Source: Hygrophila difformis (Eukaryota > Streptophyta > Magnoliopsida > Lamiales > Acanthaceae). Taken from it: DNA of 64,000 bases. The position numbers and the translations under genes are program-made. A model generated the notes under the pieces. That model worked only from the letters and a program-made list of their open reading frames with translations. It did no database searches and was not told the DNA's origin. The DNA lies in assembly GCA_030278955.1 (NCBI GenBank), contig JAOANR010000002.1, positions 22,306,057 through 22,370,056 on the forward strand, written 5' to 3'. Below are positions 22,898 through 33,074 of this stretch, piece after piece. The stretch's first letter is position 1, and every line of letters starts with the position of its first letter.

Positions 22898-23776
22898 TCA
22901 TGCTCCTTGGTTGTATAGTCTTTTCATCTGTTCATGGACAACACGTATTCCCTTTGCTCTTTTGAAGTGGATGTATTTGTCATTGAAGATTTCTGTTTTG
23001 GGGGTTCCATAGTCTTGAGGATAACTTTCTGGTTTAGTGATTTCTTCTGCAATAGCAAGATGGTAGGAAGAGTGTTTGACTTCTGGACTGATAGAAAATA
23101 TTTTCAGTTTCTGTGTTTTTGGTCTTATGTTTCGGGCTTCAATTAATACAGGTAATTTGGATATTTCGGTTCGTAAAGGGGACAGGAAAATAGTTCTGAT
23201 AAAGCCGAATTTGAAACAGTTCAAAACAAAGTTTGGGTCGCAGCCTGGTAAAATAGTTACTTGTGGATGTAGGGATTTGGTGAATTCTGTGTAGAATGAT
23301 GTTTCTTGTCTGGGTAAAGAGTATATGTAGCTGCTCAGGGTATGGTATTCTGCTAAAAAGTTTCTTGTTTCAGGGCTAATGGGTGTTGGTTGAGGAATAT
23401 TGTCGCAAAAATACTTCTTAGTTTCTGCAATGTTTTTCGACGAGGTCGAAGGTCTTGCATCCCCAGATTGTTTTGCTTGTTTGTCCTCTTTTGGAACAGG
23501 ATTAGCTTTCCCTTCCTGGTTTGAAACACCAGTATTTAGTTCTTCAGGGGTATAAAAGTATTCTTCCATAGTAGTTAGTAATCCCTGCAAACATTTGTTA
23601 CATTCATATATATCGTCATTGATAGTCTTATGTTCGTCCATAAAGCTCCCAACAATCAATTGTTGTAGTTTTAGTTGTCTGTCCATAGTCGACTGGAGTA
23701 GTTTTTGTAGTCGATCTATTTCATTGTAAATGCGGTCAGTCAGACCAGCATCATCCCATTGTTCATTATTCTCCAT
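22898..23776 (-). CDS. Caulimovirid ORF at the transactivator/inclusion-body position
   Basis: This 292-residue frame starts at an ATG at 23776, right after the RNase H region. The N-terminal 80 residues look helical (LQKLLQSTMDRQLKLQQLIV), followed by a polar linker and a folded C-terminal half. I do not recognise a diagnostic transactivator motif, so the function is inferred from position only. A shifted frame just beyond the stop (22688-22870) contains another plausible protein segment, so the original protein may have been longer and been cut by a frameshift. The same position could also hold an unrelated fourth ORF as in tungroviruses. Confidence 0.55.
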   Translation of the reverse strand: MENNEQWDDAGLTDRIYNEIDRLQKLLQSTMDRQLKLQQLIVGSFMDEHKTINDDIYECNKCLQGLLTTMEEYFYTPEELNTGVSNQEGKANPVPKEDKQAKQSGDARPSTSSKNIAETKKYFCDNIPQPTPISPETRNFLAEYHTLSSYIYSLPRQETSFYTEFTKSLHPQVTILPGCDPNFVLNCFKFGFIRTIFLSPLRTEISKLPVLIEARNIRPKTQKLKIFSISPEVKHSSYHLAIAEEITKPESYPQDYGTPKTEIFNDKYIHFKRAKGIRVVHEQMKRLYNQGA

Positions 23777-23839
23777 ATTCAGGGTTCCTGCTCAAAAAAT
23801 CGGCTAGATAATTTTCAGTCCCTTTAATATATTCAACAG

Positions 23840-25740
23840 TAAAGCGTACATTGACAAAAAAGTCTGATATCTTGTTATTCTTCTGTATTGGGGTTTATTT
23901 GAAACTTTATTATAAATTAAAGGTTTTACTTGTGTATTGTCAGTTAATACTTTAAACTTTTTACTTAATAACCAAAATGAAAATTTATCTATTGATTTAA
24001 TCACTGCAAGTAATTCTTTTTTATTTGTACTATAGTTTATGGCTGCTCCTTGTAATATTCCGGATGCATATCTACAAATTTCACCAGTATCGGTTTTTAA
24101 TAATCCTGCCCAATGGTAGTCTGAGCTATCGGTTTGTACTATTAAATTATCTTTTTCGTCAGGTAATCTTAACGGTGGTAATTTGGAGCATTCTTCTTTT
24201 AATTGTTTGACAATTTCAGTATGTTGATCATTCTATCCTATCTTATTATTTTTTCTGATCAATTTTCTTAGATCATTTGTCTTTTTTGCTAAATTTGATA
24301 TAAATCCTTCTGCAAAATTCAGAATTCCAAGAAATCTTTGTATGTTTAATTTATTCCTAAGTTCATCAGGCATTTTAACAAGTTTTGTACTTATGTGTGG
24401 TTGCATTTTAATTCCAAGTTTGTTTAATATTAGACCCAAAAATTCTATTTCAACTTTGAATATTTCTGCTTTCTTTTCTGATAAAATTAATCCATGATTT
24501 TTACAAAGTTTTGCAAATATATCTAAATGTTTTTTATGTTCTTCTATAGTGTTTGAGGCTATTAGTATATCATCTACGTATACAAATATAAAGTTACTAA
24601 ATTTTTTAAATGTTTTATCCATTTTTCTTTGAAATATTTGTGGTACATTTTTTATTCCAAACGGCATAACTTTCCATTCATAGTGTCCTTGTGGTGTACT
24701 AAAGGCTGTATATTTTGTACTATCTGGATGCATTTTAATTTGCCAAAATCCATTTTTACAATCAAATTTTGAATAGATAGTTCTACCTCTAGCTAATCCT
24801 ATTAGATTTTCTTTGTTAGGTAGAAAGTATCCATCAAATATCATGTTTTTGTTTAGTTCTTTGTAATTTATTACTAATCTTGATTTCTTTCTTATTTGTT
24901 CACTACGATTTCTAACCAAGAAAGTCTGACTATTATGTTCTGCTATAGATTCTTGAATAAGATCTAATTCTAACCATTCATTTATTTGTTTTCGAAGTTC
25001 TTCAATATCTTCTTGATTATGCATCATAGGTTGAGTTCTTATTATTATATCGTCGTTTTTCATTTTTAATTCTGCATATATTTTATTAAGATTCCATTTT
25101 TCAATTGGATTTTCTCCATAGTTCTCAGAGATGTATTTTATTGTCTCATGAAGTTCATATTTATCAAAATCTTCTGGCTTTTGAATTAGCACTTGTTTTT
25201 TAATTTTGTGAATTTTAAATTTTATGTAATAAGTAATTGGTTGTTTTATAATTTCTCCTTGTTCACCACGTTTCTGAAGCACTCTGTATGGTTTCCTTAT
25301 TCTCGGAATAGTAATATAGTGGTTACATGCTGATCTAAGTTGGATATTATATCTATCTACTCTAAAGCTTTGAAATAAACTTGTAAAATCTGTCCCTAAT
25401 AATACATCAATTGTTTTTACTGGGCTAACATATACTTCTTGTATTGTAAATATTTTATTTCCTAAAATTATTTGAACATCTTTAGCTATTTTATTAATAA
25501 TTAGACTATGTCCAGTAGCTCCAGCTACTTCTATTGGTCTTTTATTTACTTCTCATTCTTTTATTAAATGATCTTGTATTAATGTGATTTCTGCTCCTGT
25601 ATCTAGTATAGCACATGTTGTTATATTTGTTTGTAGTATAGTTAACTCTAGGTATACTGTTGTTGGAAATCTAATTTCTTTCATATATATGCTTTTCCTA
25701 TTACGAAAGCTTTTCCATTTTTTGTTTTTCCACTAAAAAT
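23840..25740 (-). pseudogene. Caulimovirid protease, reverse transcriptase and RNase H, broken
   Basis: Reading from 25740 down: a retropepsin-type motif (LDTGAE, then DVLLGTDF about 60 residues on), a caulimovirid reverse transcriptase with SKFDCKNGFWQI, PFGIKN and the catalytic YVDD motif (about 24575), and an RNase H region with QTDSSD and NKKELLAV. The enzyme would copy pregenomic RNA to DNA in the cytoplasm. Breaks are visible: an in-frame stop inside the protease region (about 25550), a stop at about 24233 between reverse transcriptase and RNase H, and a further frame change near 23880. The longest surviving open stretch is 24233-25282, which has no ATG at its apparent start because the frame simply continues from the protease. 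Confidence 0.85.
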
Positions 25741-25743
25741 TTC

Positions 25744-27045
25744 TCATGTTATCGTATGTTTGTTTAATGAGTCTAAAACCTCATTGCCTAACAAGACATG
25801 ATAGGTGCTACTAGATGTTCCTTCTTCTTCTGCTACATAACATTTTACTTCTTCTATTAAGTCTGTACCTAGTTTTATTGGTACTATTACTATTTCATTT
25901 ACTCTTTTTACTTCTCCTTCAAAAGTAGTATATCTATATTCTGTTCCTATATGCTTTGTTAATCCATTTATACAAGTTTTTCCTATATGATTCTTACCAG
26001 CTCCAGTGTCTACTAATATATTTGGTCCTTTTATCAAGTTTGTGCCATTATAATATTCTATATTAATTCTCCATGTTTGGGCTTTTTGTTTACTCTTTTC
26101 GTATGGGATAACAATACTATGTCTTGGTTGATCAAGTATTAGATTTGTTCTTGGGCTATAATCTGTACTTTTTCTGCTACTCATTGTTCTTCCTACATAG
26201 GATAATTGTAGTATCCTATTTTCTAATGGTTTTCCAATTTCTATTGTATTTTTCTTGTCTGCAAGATCAATTATCCAATGATCTTGTAACGTTGGAATAT
26301 TCAATTCTGGTAATATTAGATCTGCTATTGTGTCTGTACATGCTTCGTGTATTTCTATTATCTTTTTATCATCATAAGGTTTTAGTCTATTGCTATTTAG
26401 GTAGCTATAAAAAGCACTATAATGTACTGTAAATATTTTACTTTCATTTTTCATTACATCATTCCTATGTACTTTTATGTATAGGGTTAATGTTTCGTCT
26501 ATATTTTGATCTTGTAAAGATACACAATAGTTTGGGTAAAATGTAAATAGTAGGTTTTGGTAAATTAGGTTTCCATTAATAGTTCCTAAGTGTGAGTCTT
26601 GTGGATTTAATAATCTTGAATCATGTAGGCTTATTGTTACTGGTAAGTCTATCCACTTCTAAATAACGATTTTATTAGAATTTTTACTCCTGCTAAATGT
26701 ACGTATTGTATTTTCTCTGTTTTCTTTCTACTTAATTTTTCTAGCCCTTTATTTATTATATCTTTTGTTAAAAGGTGCAGTTTTAGAGTAGTATTAGTGT
26801 TACATACATCTACTGTTTTTTCTACTATATTATTTCTTGAGAATGTTCTTGATAGTATATTAAAATTTGTATGCTTGAATCCATGTTTTAGATCTAATCC
26901 TTGTATTTTATTAATTTGTTCTGGACTTAAGATAGCTTTTATTGCATATCCTCTTTGTCCTTCATATTGTTCTACATATTCTATTTCTTTTGTTTCCTCT
27001 TGTTCTTCTGTGATTATTTCTTTATCTTTATTTAATTTCTATTTC
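25744..27045 (-). pseudogene. Caulimovirid 30K-type movement domain followed by a retropepsin-like domain, broken
   Basis: The upstream part (27045 to about 26650) and its continuation after a one-base shift near 26650 match the 30K movement protein pattern: a hydrophobic VHLAGVKILIK strand, then a segment with LHDSR and a FTFYPN motif. Movement proteins open plasmodesmata for cell-to-cell spread. The continuation stays open from 26454 to 25744 (236 residues) and ends with a second aspartic-protease-like motif (LVDTGAG) and an HVLLGNEV strand. No ATG precedes the movement region; the frame begins after a stop overlapping the end of the coat ORF, so it was probably expressed as part of a polyprotein or by frameshift. 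Confidence 0.7.
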
Positions 27046-28497
27046 AGAGAATTTTACTTCATATATCTCATCTCCTGATTCTGGTTCACTTATACTTTCT
27101 AGATCTGATTCTATTTCTTTGAATATTTGTTCATCTATAATATCATATTCCATAAATCTTACTTGTTTTTTCTTTGGTTTTGTACAATCACTTGCAAAGT
27201 GTCTTATTTCTCCACAGTTATAACATTTACATGTGGTTGGATTCTTTTTATTTTGTCTTTTATCATTTCTTCTTTTATAATATTTTCTTCCAAATTTTGG
27301 CTTAAAGAATTTTTTCTTATTAAAGATTTTAAATCTTTTTCCTTTCTTAAATTTTCTTTTTATTGGTTTAAATTTTTTAAATCTCTTATTTTTTCTATAT
27401 GATTTATTTTTTCCCCATTCAAAATTTTCTGCATTTTCTTGACAGCATAAATCAGCAGCTTTATTATATACTTTAGTGTGATCTAATATTTTTCTTTGGT
27501 AACATAACTCAGTTATTACCTGTCTTATTAATCTTATTCGACTTCCTAAATTATTCGGATAGTCATTTTTATTTTGAATCCATGTTTTCCACATATATTC
27601 ATCCCACGGTGATGGTAATTTTGAAAATATAGAGTTTATGGTGTGTTCATTATTTTGTGAGCTTGTATAGGCTGTATAATAGTAACTTTTAAATTGTTCA
27701 GAGAATTGATCAAAAAAGCATAAATCTCTTAGTCTTATTTTATTTAATCTTAGTAACGCCTGATCTCGTTCTTCTATTATAGCATTATTATCTAAGCTCT
27801 GTACTCCTAGGAATTCTTCTTGTATGATATTGATAAATTCCTCTATTCCTGTGTTTACATCTTGTCCAAATCCTTGAGTAATTGTATTCATATAAGTTTG
27901 TTTGGTATTTGAGGAAATTCCTGCAAGGAATTGTGCCACATTTCCTTGGACTAGATTCCATATTTTTAATGTTTTTGCTCTTGACGTACTTTCTTCTGAC
28001 ATTAAATGTATTCTTATTATCTGTTTCCATTTTTCTAGTTCTAGACTTGGCTGTTTAAGACAATTCAGGTTCAGAAATATTGCATCTCCTGGTCTCACAT
28101 TTCCTATTCTTGTTTCTTTTAACTCAAAATCTTCATTGTATTTCCAAATTTCTTTTTTAGAGGTTGTTTTTCTTATTGGAAAATTTCTTGAAGGTAAATT
28201 TTGTAATTTACTTTGATAATTGTCTACATTTTGTCTATTTGTAGTTTGATCTACTTCCATTGGTATAGTTCCTGTTACACCTTCTCTTGGCAAGGTAGTG
28301 CTAGTTTCTCCAACTACTTCTGATGATGGTAAATATAATCTATGATTATTCATAAAGACTTTATGTTGTTCTTCCAAATCGCTTTCATTAGTTTCTAATT
28401 CTGTTTCTGAAAATGTTCTTGTATATATTGGTTCTAAATTTAGTCGTTCTAAATCACTACTTAATTCATTTATTAAGTCTTCTATACTTGTATTCAT
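27028..28497 (-). CDS. Caulimovirid coat-protein-like ORF with zinc knuckle
   Basis: This 489-residue frame starts at an ATG at 28497. An acidic N-terminus precedes a helical central region (QFSEQFKSYYYTAY, NSIFSKLPSPWDEYMW). A very basic Lys/Arg/Phe-rich stretch follows, then one zinc knuckle CYNCGEIRHFASDC (CX2CX4HX4C) and an acidic tail. That order (core, basic stretch, CCHC, acidic end) is the classic caulimovirid coat protein arrangement for binding pregenomic RNA. The frame is intact. It ends 15 bases inside the start of the movement frame. Confidence 0.75.
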   Translation of the reverse strand: MNTSIEDLINELSSDLERLNLEPIYTRTFSETELETNESDLEEQHKVFMNNHRLYLPSSEVVGETSTTLPREGVTGTIPMEVDQTTNRQNVDNYQSKLQNLPSRNFPIRKTTSKKEIWKYNEDFELKETRIGNVRPGDAIFLNLNCLKQPSLELEKWKQIIRIHLMSEESTSRAKTLKIWNLVQGNVAQFLAGISSNTKQTYMNTITQGFGQDVNTGIEEFINIIQEEFLGVQSLDNNAIIEERDQALLRLNKIRLRDLCFFDQFSEQFKSYYYTAYTSSQNNEHTINSIFSKLPSPWDEYMWKTWIQNKNDYPNNLGSRIRLIRQVITELCYQRKILDHTKVYNKAADLCCQENAENFEWGKNKSYRKNKRFKKFKPIKRKFKKGKRFKIFNKKKFFKPKFGRKYYKRRNDKRQNKKNPTTCKCYNCGEIRHFASDCTKPKKKQVRFMEYDIIDEQIFKEIESDLESISEPESGDEIYEVKFSEIEIK

Positions 28498-28579
28498 TCT
28501 GTTTCTTCTTTATCTTCTCTACTTTCTAATTTATCTTCCTTTAGTTCTTCATTTATCTTTTTTAATTTTTCTACTTTGT

Positions 28580-28846
28580 CTATAAGATTCTAATTTTGTT
28601 TTGTTTGTTTTGTTTTTCTATTTCTTTCATCATTACTCTATGATCGAGACTTCCTGGTTCTGGTGTCTTCTCCCATTTCGGTAGTGGGAGTGACTTTTCT
28701 AATTCTACTTGCTTTTGTGGAGTTGTAATTATTGTTTTGTCTATGTATCTTTCGATATTGTAGAGTCTTGTATCTAGACTTATCATTAGTTCTTTTATTA
28801 GTTCAATTCCATCTTTTATTGTTTCTAAATCTTCTAGATAACACAT
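28580..28846 (-). CDS. Small caulimovirid ORF of unknown function
   Basis: An 88-residue frame starts with an ATG at 28846, overlapping the end of the preceding ORF by 13 bases in another frame. Residues 1-35 are helical, followed by a polar Pro/Lys-rich half. Small proteins of this kind precede the polyprotein in many caulimovirids, sometimes as virion-associated proteins. I cannot assign it more precisely, and it could be the N-terminal part of a once longer coat polyprotein. Confidence 0.5.
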   Translation of the reverse strand: MCYLEDLETIKDGIELIKELMISLDTRLYNIERYIDKTIITTPQKQVELEKSLPLPKWEKTPEPGSLDHRVMMKEIEKQNKQNKIRIL

Positions 28847-29265
28847 CTTCTAATATTTCTTATGTTTCTAATGAAGTCGTTTACTTCATCTATTTCAGTT
28901 TTCCTTTCTAATTCTTCTATTTCTATTATTTCTAATTCATTTAAATACCATTTTTTTATTAACTCCGATTCTTCTTTTTCTGGATCTATGTGTTTTTGTA
29001 TAATTACATATGCTTGTCTTTCATCTATCATTTTAGAAATCTTGAATTTTATTCTTAATAGTTTTTGTTTCATTATTATGGTACTTATATCTTGTGGTTG
29101 ACTTTCTATTTCATGAATTTTATTAGTCAGTCTTTCTATTGTTTCATTTTCTAACTTTATTCCTGGCATCTTATTAGTCTTCACTATAATTATATTCTCG
29201 ATCTGAAAATTCGGGTGAAGGTGCTCTAGTAACATGGTGTTGTGTATTATATATCCTGGAAACAT
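28834..29265 (-). CDS. Caulimovirid ORF with predicted coiled coil
   Basis: A 143-residue frame with an ATG at 29265, three bases after the stop of the previous ORF. From residue 33 it is highly charged and helical with regular Ile/Leu spacing (ETIERLTNKIHEIESQ, later NELEIIEIEELERKTEI), which suggests a coiled coil such as a virion-associated protein. An internal ATG at residue 33 (MPGIKLENE) could be the true start. The tight spacing argues for translation by reinitiation or leaky scanning from one RNA. Confidence 0.55.
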   Translation of the reverse strand: MFPGYIIHNTMLLEHLHPNFQIENIIIVKTNKMPGIKLENETIERLTNKIHEIESQPQDISTIIMKQKLLRIKFKISKMIDERQAYVIIQKHIDPEKEESELIKKWYLNELEIIEIEELERKTEIDEVNDFIRNIRNIRRCVI

Positions 29266-29268
29266 TCT

Positions 29269-29907
29269 CTAAGTTGTAATGTCATTGTTGATTATAGTTA
29301 ATTTGACTTGTGATACTAACTCTTGTTCTTCATCTCTTTTTGATATAATTTGTATTAAATTACCATTATATTCTTCCGTTTCGATTATATAGTTTCCTAT
29401 CCAAAGTAATCTTTTTCCTCTATTTCCTAGTCTTATTCCATATTCTTCATCGTTTTGCAATCTATTTAATCTTCTTCTTCTTCTGTCTATGTATGTTTTT
29501 CTTTCTTCTATTTGTTGATCCATATTTTCTATTTCTCTTTGGCTTATTTCATGATCAGGATTAAATGTGGGTGTTAAAAATCTTCGATTATCGTTGGTTC
29601 TTATTTCTGTAAGTGGTCGTATTTGTGGTTCTAATCCTCTTATTCTGTTTAGAAATACTCTTTCAATTCTTTCTTGTATCATCAAGCTATCGGTGTTATT
29701 TTTTGCATATTCATCATTTCTATTTATTATATAGTTTTCAGTATCGAGTGGATTAATCGTACTTAGTGGATAATCTATTTCTTGATTTTCATCTAAAGGA
29801 TATCTTGCTGTTGGAATATATTCTGGGTACAGTTGTTCAGAAGTATCTAATCTTAACCTTGACATATGATAGTTTAATATATGATCATTATTATTATGGT
29901 CACTCAT
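29269..29907 (-). CDS. First large caulimovirid ORF, unknown function
   Basis: I start this frame at the ATG at 29907 (212 residues); the frame is open farther upstream but only reaches the primer site without another ATG. The protein is hydrophilic with a charged helical segment (QQIEERKTYIDRRRRRLNRL) and a C-terminal half containing KRLLWIGNYIIETEEYNGN. No family is recognised. Position as the first sizeable ORF after the primer site is typical of ORF1 of several caulimovirid genera. Confidence 0.55.
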   Translation of the reverse strand: MSDHNNNDHILNYHMSRLRLDTSEQLYPEYIPTARYPLDENQEIDYPLSTINPLDTENYIINRNDEYAKNNTDSLMIQERIERVFLNRIRGLEPQIRPLTEIRTNDNRRFLTPTFNPDHEISQREIENMDQQIEERKTYIDRRRRRLNRLQNDEEYGIRLGNRGKRLLWIGNYIIETEEYNGNLIQIISKRDEEQELVSQVKLTIINNDITT

Positions 29908-29926
29908 GTCCAGATTAATCGTTCTG

Positions 29927-29939
29927 GGCTCTGATACCA
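29927..29939 (-). other. Caulimovirid minus-strand primer site (Met tRNA)
   Basis: The plus strand GGCTCTGATACCA is the complement of TGGTATCAGAGCC, to which initiator Met tRNA pairs to start viral DNA synthesis. It lies only 20 bases upstream of the ATG at 29907. Together with the lack of LTRs or integrase, it supports a pararetrovirus. Confidence 0.85.
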
Positions 29940-30093
29940 AATTGTTATAGTGGTTGAATATAAAAATATTTTAATTAATTTTGTTGTGTTACTGGTTGTA
30001 TTTAATCAGAAAAATAATATTCACCATAATTACTTAAATTGTCTGGTGGTTCTTCATCATAATTTTCACTATCTGATCCTATTCTGAGTAAAA

Positions 30094-30267
30094 TTATTCT
30101 GTCTCAAAAACTTTTTTCTTCCGAATAGGATATACCTTTTGATTATATTCAGTTAAAAATATGAGTATAGTATAAACAATGTCATTCCAATTTTCAATTC
30201 TTTCTTCCATAGTTTGTAAATATATTCCATATTCGTATATTAATGAATTTATTTCTTCTTGATTCAT
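30094..30267 (-). CDS. 57-codon ORF upstream of the viral primer site
   Basis: An ATG at 30267 opens a 57-codon frame beginning MNQEEINSLIYEYG and ending with a Lys-rich KKKVFETE. It is AT-rich like the viral ORFs, acidic and helical at the start, and lies about 150 bases before the primer site at the right end of the viral insertion. It could be a genuine small leader ORF, the end of a larger frame from across the circular junction, or chance. No family is recognised. Confidence 0.35.
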   Translation of the reverse strand: MNQEEINSLIYEYGIYLQTMEERIENWNDIVYTILIFLTEYNQKVYPIRKKKVFETE

Positions 30268-30697
30268 TTTTTTATAAGTTAATTATTTTAGTGGGTTTAC
30301 AAAGTAAATGGAGTTTTTGGTTAAGTTGTAGAGTGTGCCTCATGCTTAAAGATAAATTTATTAGGAAGTTAGGTGGGGTACTATTTTAGAGTCAAAACTT
30401 AAATATGTCCTTTTTTGTAAGTTTTTTACAATGGATCTTTTTAAAATACAAACTAATTCTAATATGTCCTTTACTCTAATTTGCCCTATTTTTAAATTCA
30501 TTTGGAACTCAAATTAATTCCGTATTCGAAATCTTGAATTCGTCGACTATTGGTTCCCGTGTAATAATTTATTTAATTAAATTATTTCCGACTTCACGGG
30601 CTCTTGGAATTTAAATTCTTTTTTAATATTTAAATTTAATTCCATTTCTTTTTAAGCGTGATTAAAATGTAACTAAATTCGTGGGTATTACAGTTAA

Positions 30698-32646
30698 TAA
30701 TATCAAAATTTGTATGACAAAAGAAATATAAAAAAGTTAGGACACAATAGATGAGAGAGAGCGAATAACACTTTTCAGACTTTTCCAGGTAATTCTACCT
30801 TTAATTTATTTTTTTTGCCCTTCTAGCTAGCAGGTGGATCAAGGTAGAGTTATGTTTTCTCATAGTTTTGCCCAGAAGACTAATGGGCTGCCGCGTTTAG
30901 TGTTAATTTAGAAACAGATTAATCAGATAAAAATTATTTCTAAATGTGTGATTTGTAGACTTACGCTATAAATTTTTTTAATAAAAAAATGTAATAATTA
31001 AATACTTTATTTTGTAAGAAGTTTAGTCCAGTGCAAACAGAGTTAGAACCCGAAGTCTTCAGCAGAATATAGCCAATACATAGCCTCAATTATTATTTAT
31101 TCCACTCGATATGGATTCATTTAGTTTTATAAATAAACTAATTTAATATTTTAGACGTTAACCTAACTCAATATGAGGAGGAAAAAGAATAGATTGTTAT
31201 AAATATAAATATAAAATATATAACAATTATTGTATGAGTATAAAATATGCTAGTACAAGTGTATTACTCAATTGAACAAGAAAAGGAAATGAAATGGGAA
31301 AGGATAGCAGTGAGTGGAAATTCTTATTCATTTCCAATGTTAGACAACACATATTTATAGTACAATTTTTCTTCTTGATATTACACAAGTACATGGATGA
31401 CAATTCTAACTCAATAATTGTGTGATGGCTTTGAAAATTCAAGACATTCAATTAGTCTAGTTTTAGACTTTTCAACATAGATTTTATTGTCTTTGCTAAT
31501 ATATTTAAATATTTTTGTTTCAAAACATTCATTCATGCCGTGTGGACCAGGAAACCATCAATTGAGAGTGAAATATTTTTGAAAAATTGATAATAATGTC
31601 GTTTTGGTGACAGATTTTAAAAGTTAGATCTATTATTATACATATAATAGTAAACTTCCTACCATAAAAGGGACGTATTTAAAATGCCAAATTGCCTTGT
31701 TGGAATAAAACCAGTACAATATATGTCTTTGTCTGAAATATAAATATATACTCTATATATATATTATGTATATTATATCTGAAAATTTCAAAGGCAAGCA
31801 AAACGATGAGAGCGATTTTTGGACAAGTGGAGCGTATATCATCCACCTATATATATGTGTGTGTAAATATATAAAAGATATCAATGGATGCAAGTATATA
31901 GAGACAGACAAATCGCATTTGCCAATGCAACTGTGCTCATAATGTAGATATTCAAAACATATCACTGAGTAATTGATAAATAAATACAGTAATGTGATAC
32001 ACAACATTCAACAGTATTGTATACATTCAAAAATATGGTACACTACATTCAACAAAAAGAATAATACCATTACAGATCTCAAATAGCAAAGTTTAGTAGA
32101 AAACTAACCATATAACAAAGTGTGTTGTTTGTAGTGGGTCATAATAAGGAACCAATAATCAAACAATATAAAGCCCCAAAATAATAAAGCAGAAAACAAA
32201 TTAAGAGGCAATTCCCAATCTTACTCTAGGGATATGTTAAAAACTGTCTGTTCAACCTTACAAATTATTTTACACTTCCATTTAAACTGCCAACAGGAGC
32301 AACGCGTTGGCAATGTAAATGGTTAGATCACGTGCAACATTAAGGTCCCATTTGATAGACCTAAAACATCTTATTACTTATTAAACAATAAGTGGTCGAA
32401 TAAGAGTTGATCGAGTAGATGAAAGAAAGATAAGTGATAAAAAAAAGATGGAGTACTGTAATTTGGTGCCTAAACTTGTTATTCTTCTTTTCAACAGAAT
32501 AACATAAACCTCTGTTTGAATGGCCTTTTTTCATCTCCTTTTTGTTTTTACTTTTAGAAGAAAAATGCATTTTAACAATAATTTTAAATCTGTCAAACAA
32601 GTCATAATAGTTTGGCCCATGTTGTTTTCTTCTCCCCTTGTTTTAA
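30698..32646. other. AT-rich sequence with no recognised element
   Basis: This should be the continuation of the sequence interrupted by element F at 2611. I see no element D words, no LTR ends and no credible gene. A short TATATATGTGTGTG stretch occurs near 31850. The LINE-1 endonuclease fragment begins immediately after. Confidence 0.5.
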
Positions 32647-32952
32647 ATGGACTTTCGAAATTTCAAAATGTTTTCTTGGAATGCCGTAGGCATTAATGGA
32701 CCCTCTATAAGGCGGTATCTATTGGATTTCTTATGGACTCATTCTCCGGACTAACCTCAAACGCAATTTGTAGGTTCGAATAACCTCCTTCTGCAAGCGA
32801 GCTATTTACCTGTGTATATTTAGGATGCTTTCGGACGGTAAGGCGGGCTTTGGGTTCTTCGGAAAACTGGGCTCCCTGTCCAACTATTGATTTTTGATAT
32901 TCATGACTGTGTGATTATGGTTCTGCTTACTAATGGCAGTGTTTTGTGGTAT
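32647..32952 (+). pseudogene. LINE-1 endonuclease domain, first part, interrupted by element C
   Basis: The plus-strand translation begins with the L1-type apurinic endonuclease start (MFSWNAVGINGPSIRRYLL), then a segment GGLWVLRKTGLPVQLLIFD and NGSVLWY. It has stops at about 32752, 32812 and 32830, so it is dead. The frame breaks off exactly where element C begins and resumes at 48732, giving one continuous domain in the pre-insertion sequence. This fragment represents the N-terminal third of a LINE ORF2. Confidence 0.8.
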
Positions 32953-33074
32953 TGATGAAGGATTCTAGAAGCCAACATTGCTTGAGTATGAATGATAAAA
33001 ATGAGGAAGAGGAGGCCAAGAAGAAGAGGATGACGTACCATGAAGACACTGTCCTAGGTGCCATTCAGCCTATT

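Larger units (their letters stand above)
21780..30290 (-). mobile_element. Endogenous caulimovirid (pararetrovirus), decayed copy
   Basis: About 8.5 kb, read on the minus strand, carries a caulimovirid gene set: primer site and small ORFs (30.3-28.6 kb), a coat-like protein with a zinc knuckle (28.5-27.0), a 30K-type movement domain and a retropepsin motif (27.0-25.7), then retropepsin, reverse transcriptase and RNase H (25.7-23.8), and a further protein at the transactivator position (23.8-22.9), followed by a TATA box. There are no LTRs and no integrase. Coat domain upstream of movement domain is the order I associate with cavemo- and solendoviruses. Several frame breaks show that this is an old, non-functional copy. 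The borders are approximate, set where sequence resembling element F resumes. Confidence 0.85.
2612..30692 (-). mobile_element. LTR-like element F, probably a solo LTR, split by element A and by a viral insertion
   Basis: The right end (ATTTAATT tracts followed by GGGTATTACA at 30692) strongly resembles the right end of the LTRs of element A (GGGTATTACA at 7291 and 21368), and the plus-strand left end starts TGTAAGACC at 2612. Flanking 5-mers are CTTAA (2607-2611) and GTTAA (30693-30697), a duplication with one mismatch. No second copy or internal region is seen, so a solo LTR is the simplest reading. Its own sequence is 2612-4639, 21374 to about 21.8 kb, and about 30.3-30692 kb. Orientation follows the similarity to A. 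The pieces left of A and between A and the virus contain no credible gene. Confidence 0.55.

Noticed and set aside
26124..27402. Plus-strand frames rich in Phe, Leu and Tyr opposite the viral genes
   Set aside because: Antisense of AT-rich viral ORFs; apparent membrane segments are an effect of Lys/Asn/Ile codons read backwards.
31227..32600. Short frames in the unassigned AT-rich stretch
   Set aside because: Low-complexity, no start context, no domain; expected by chance in AT-rich DNA.
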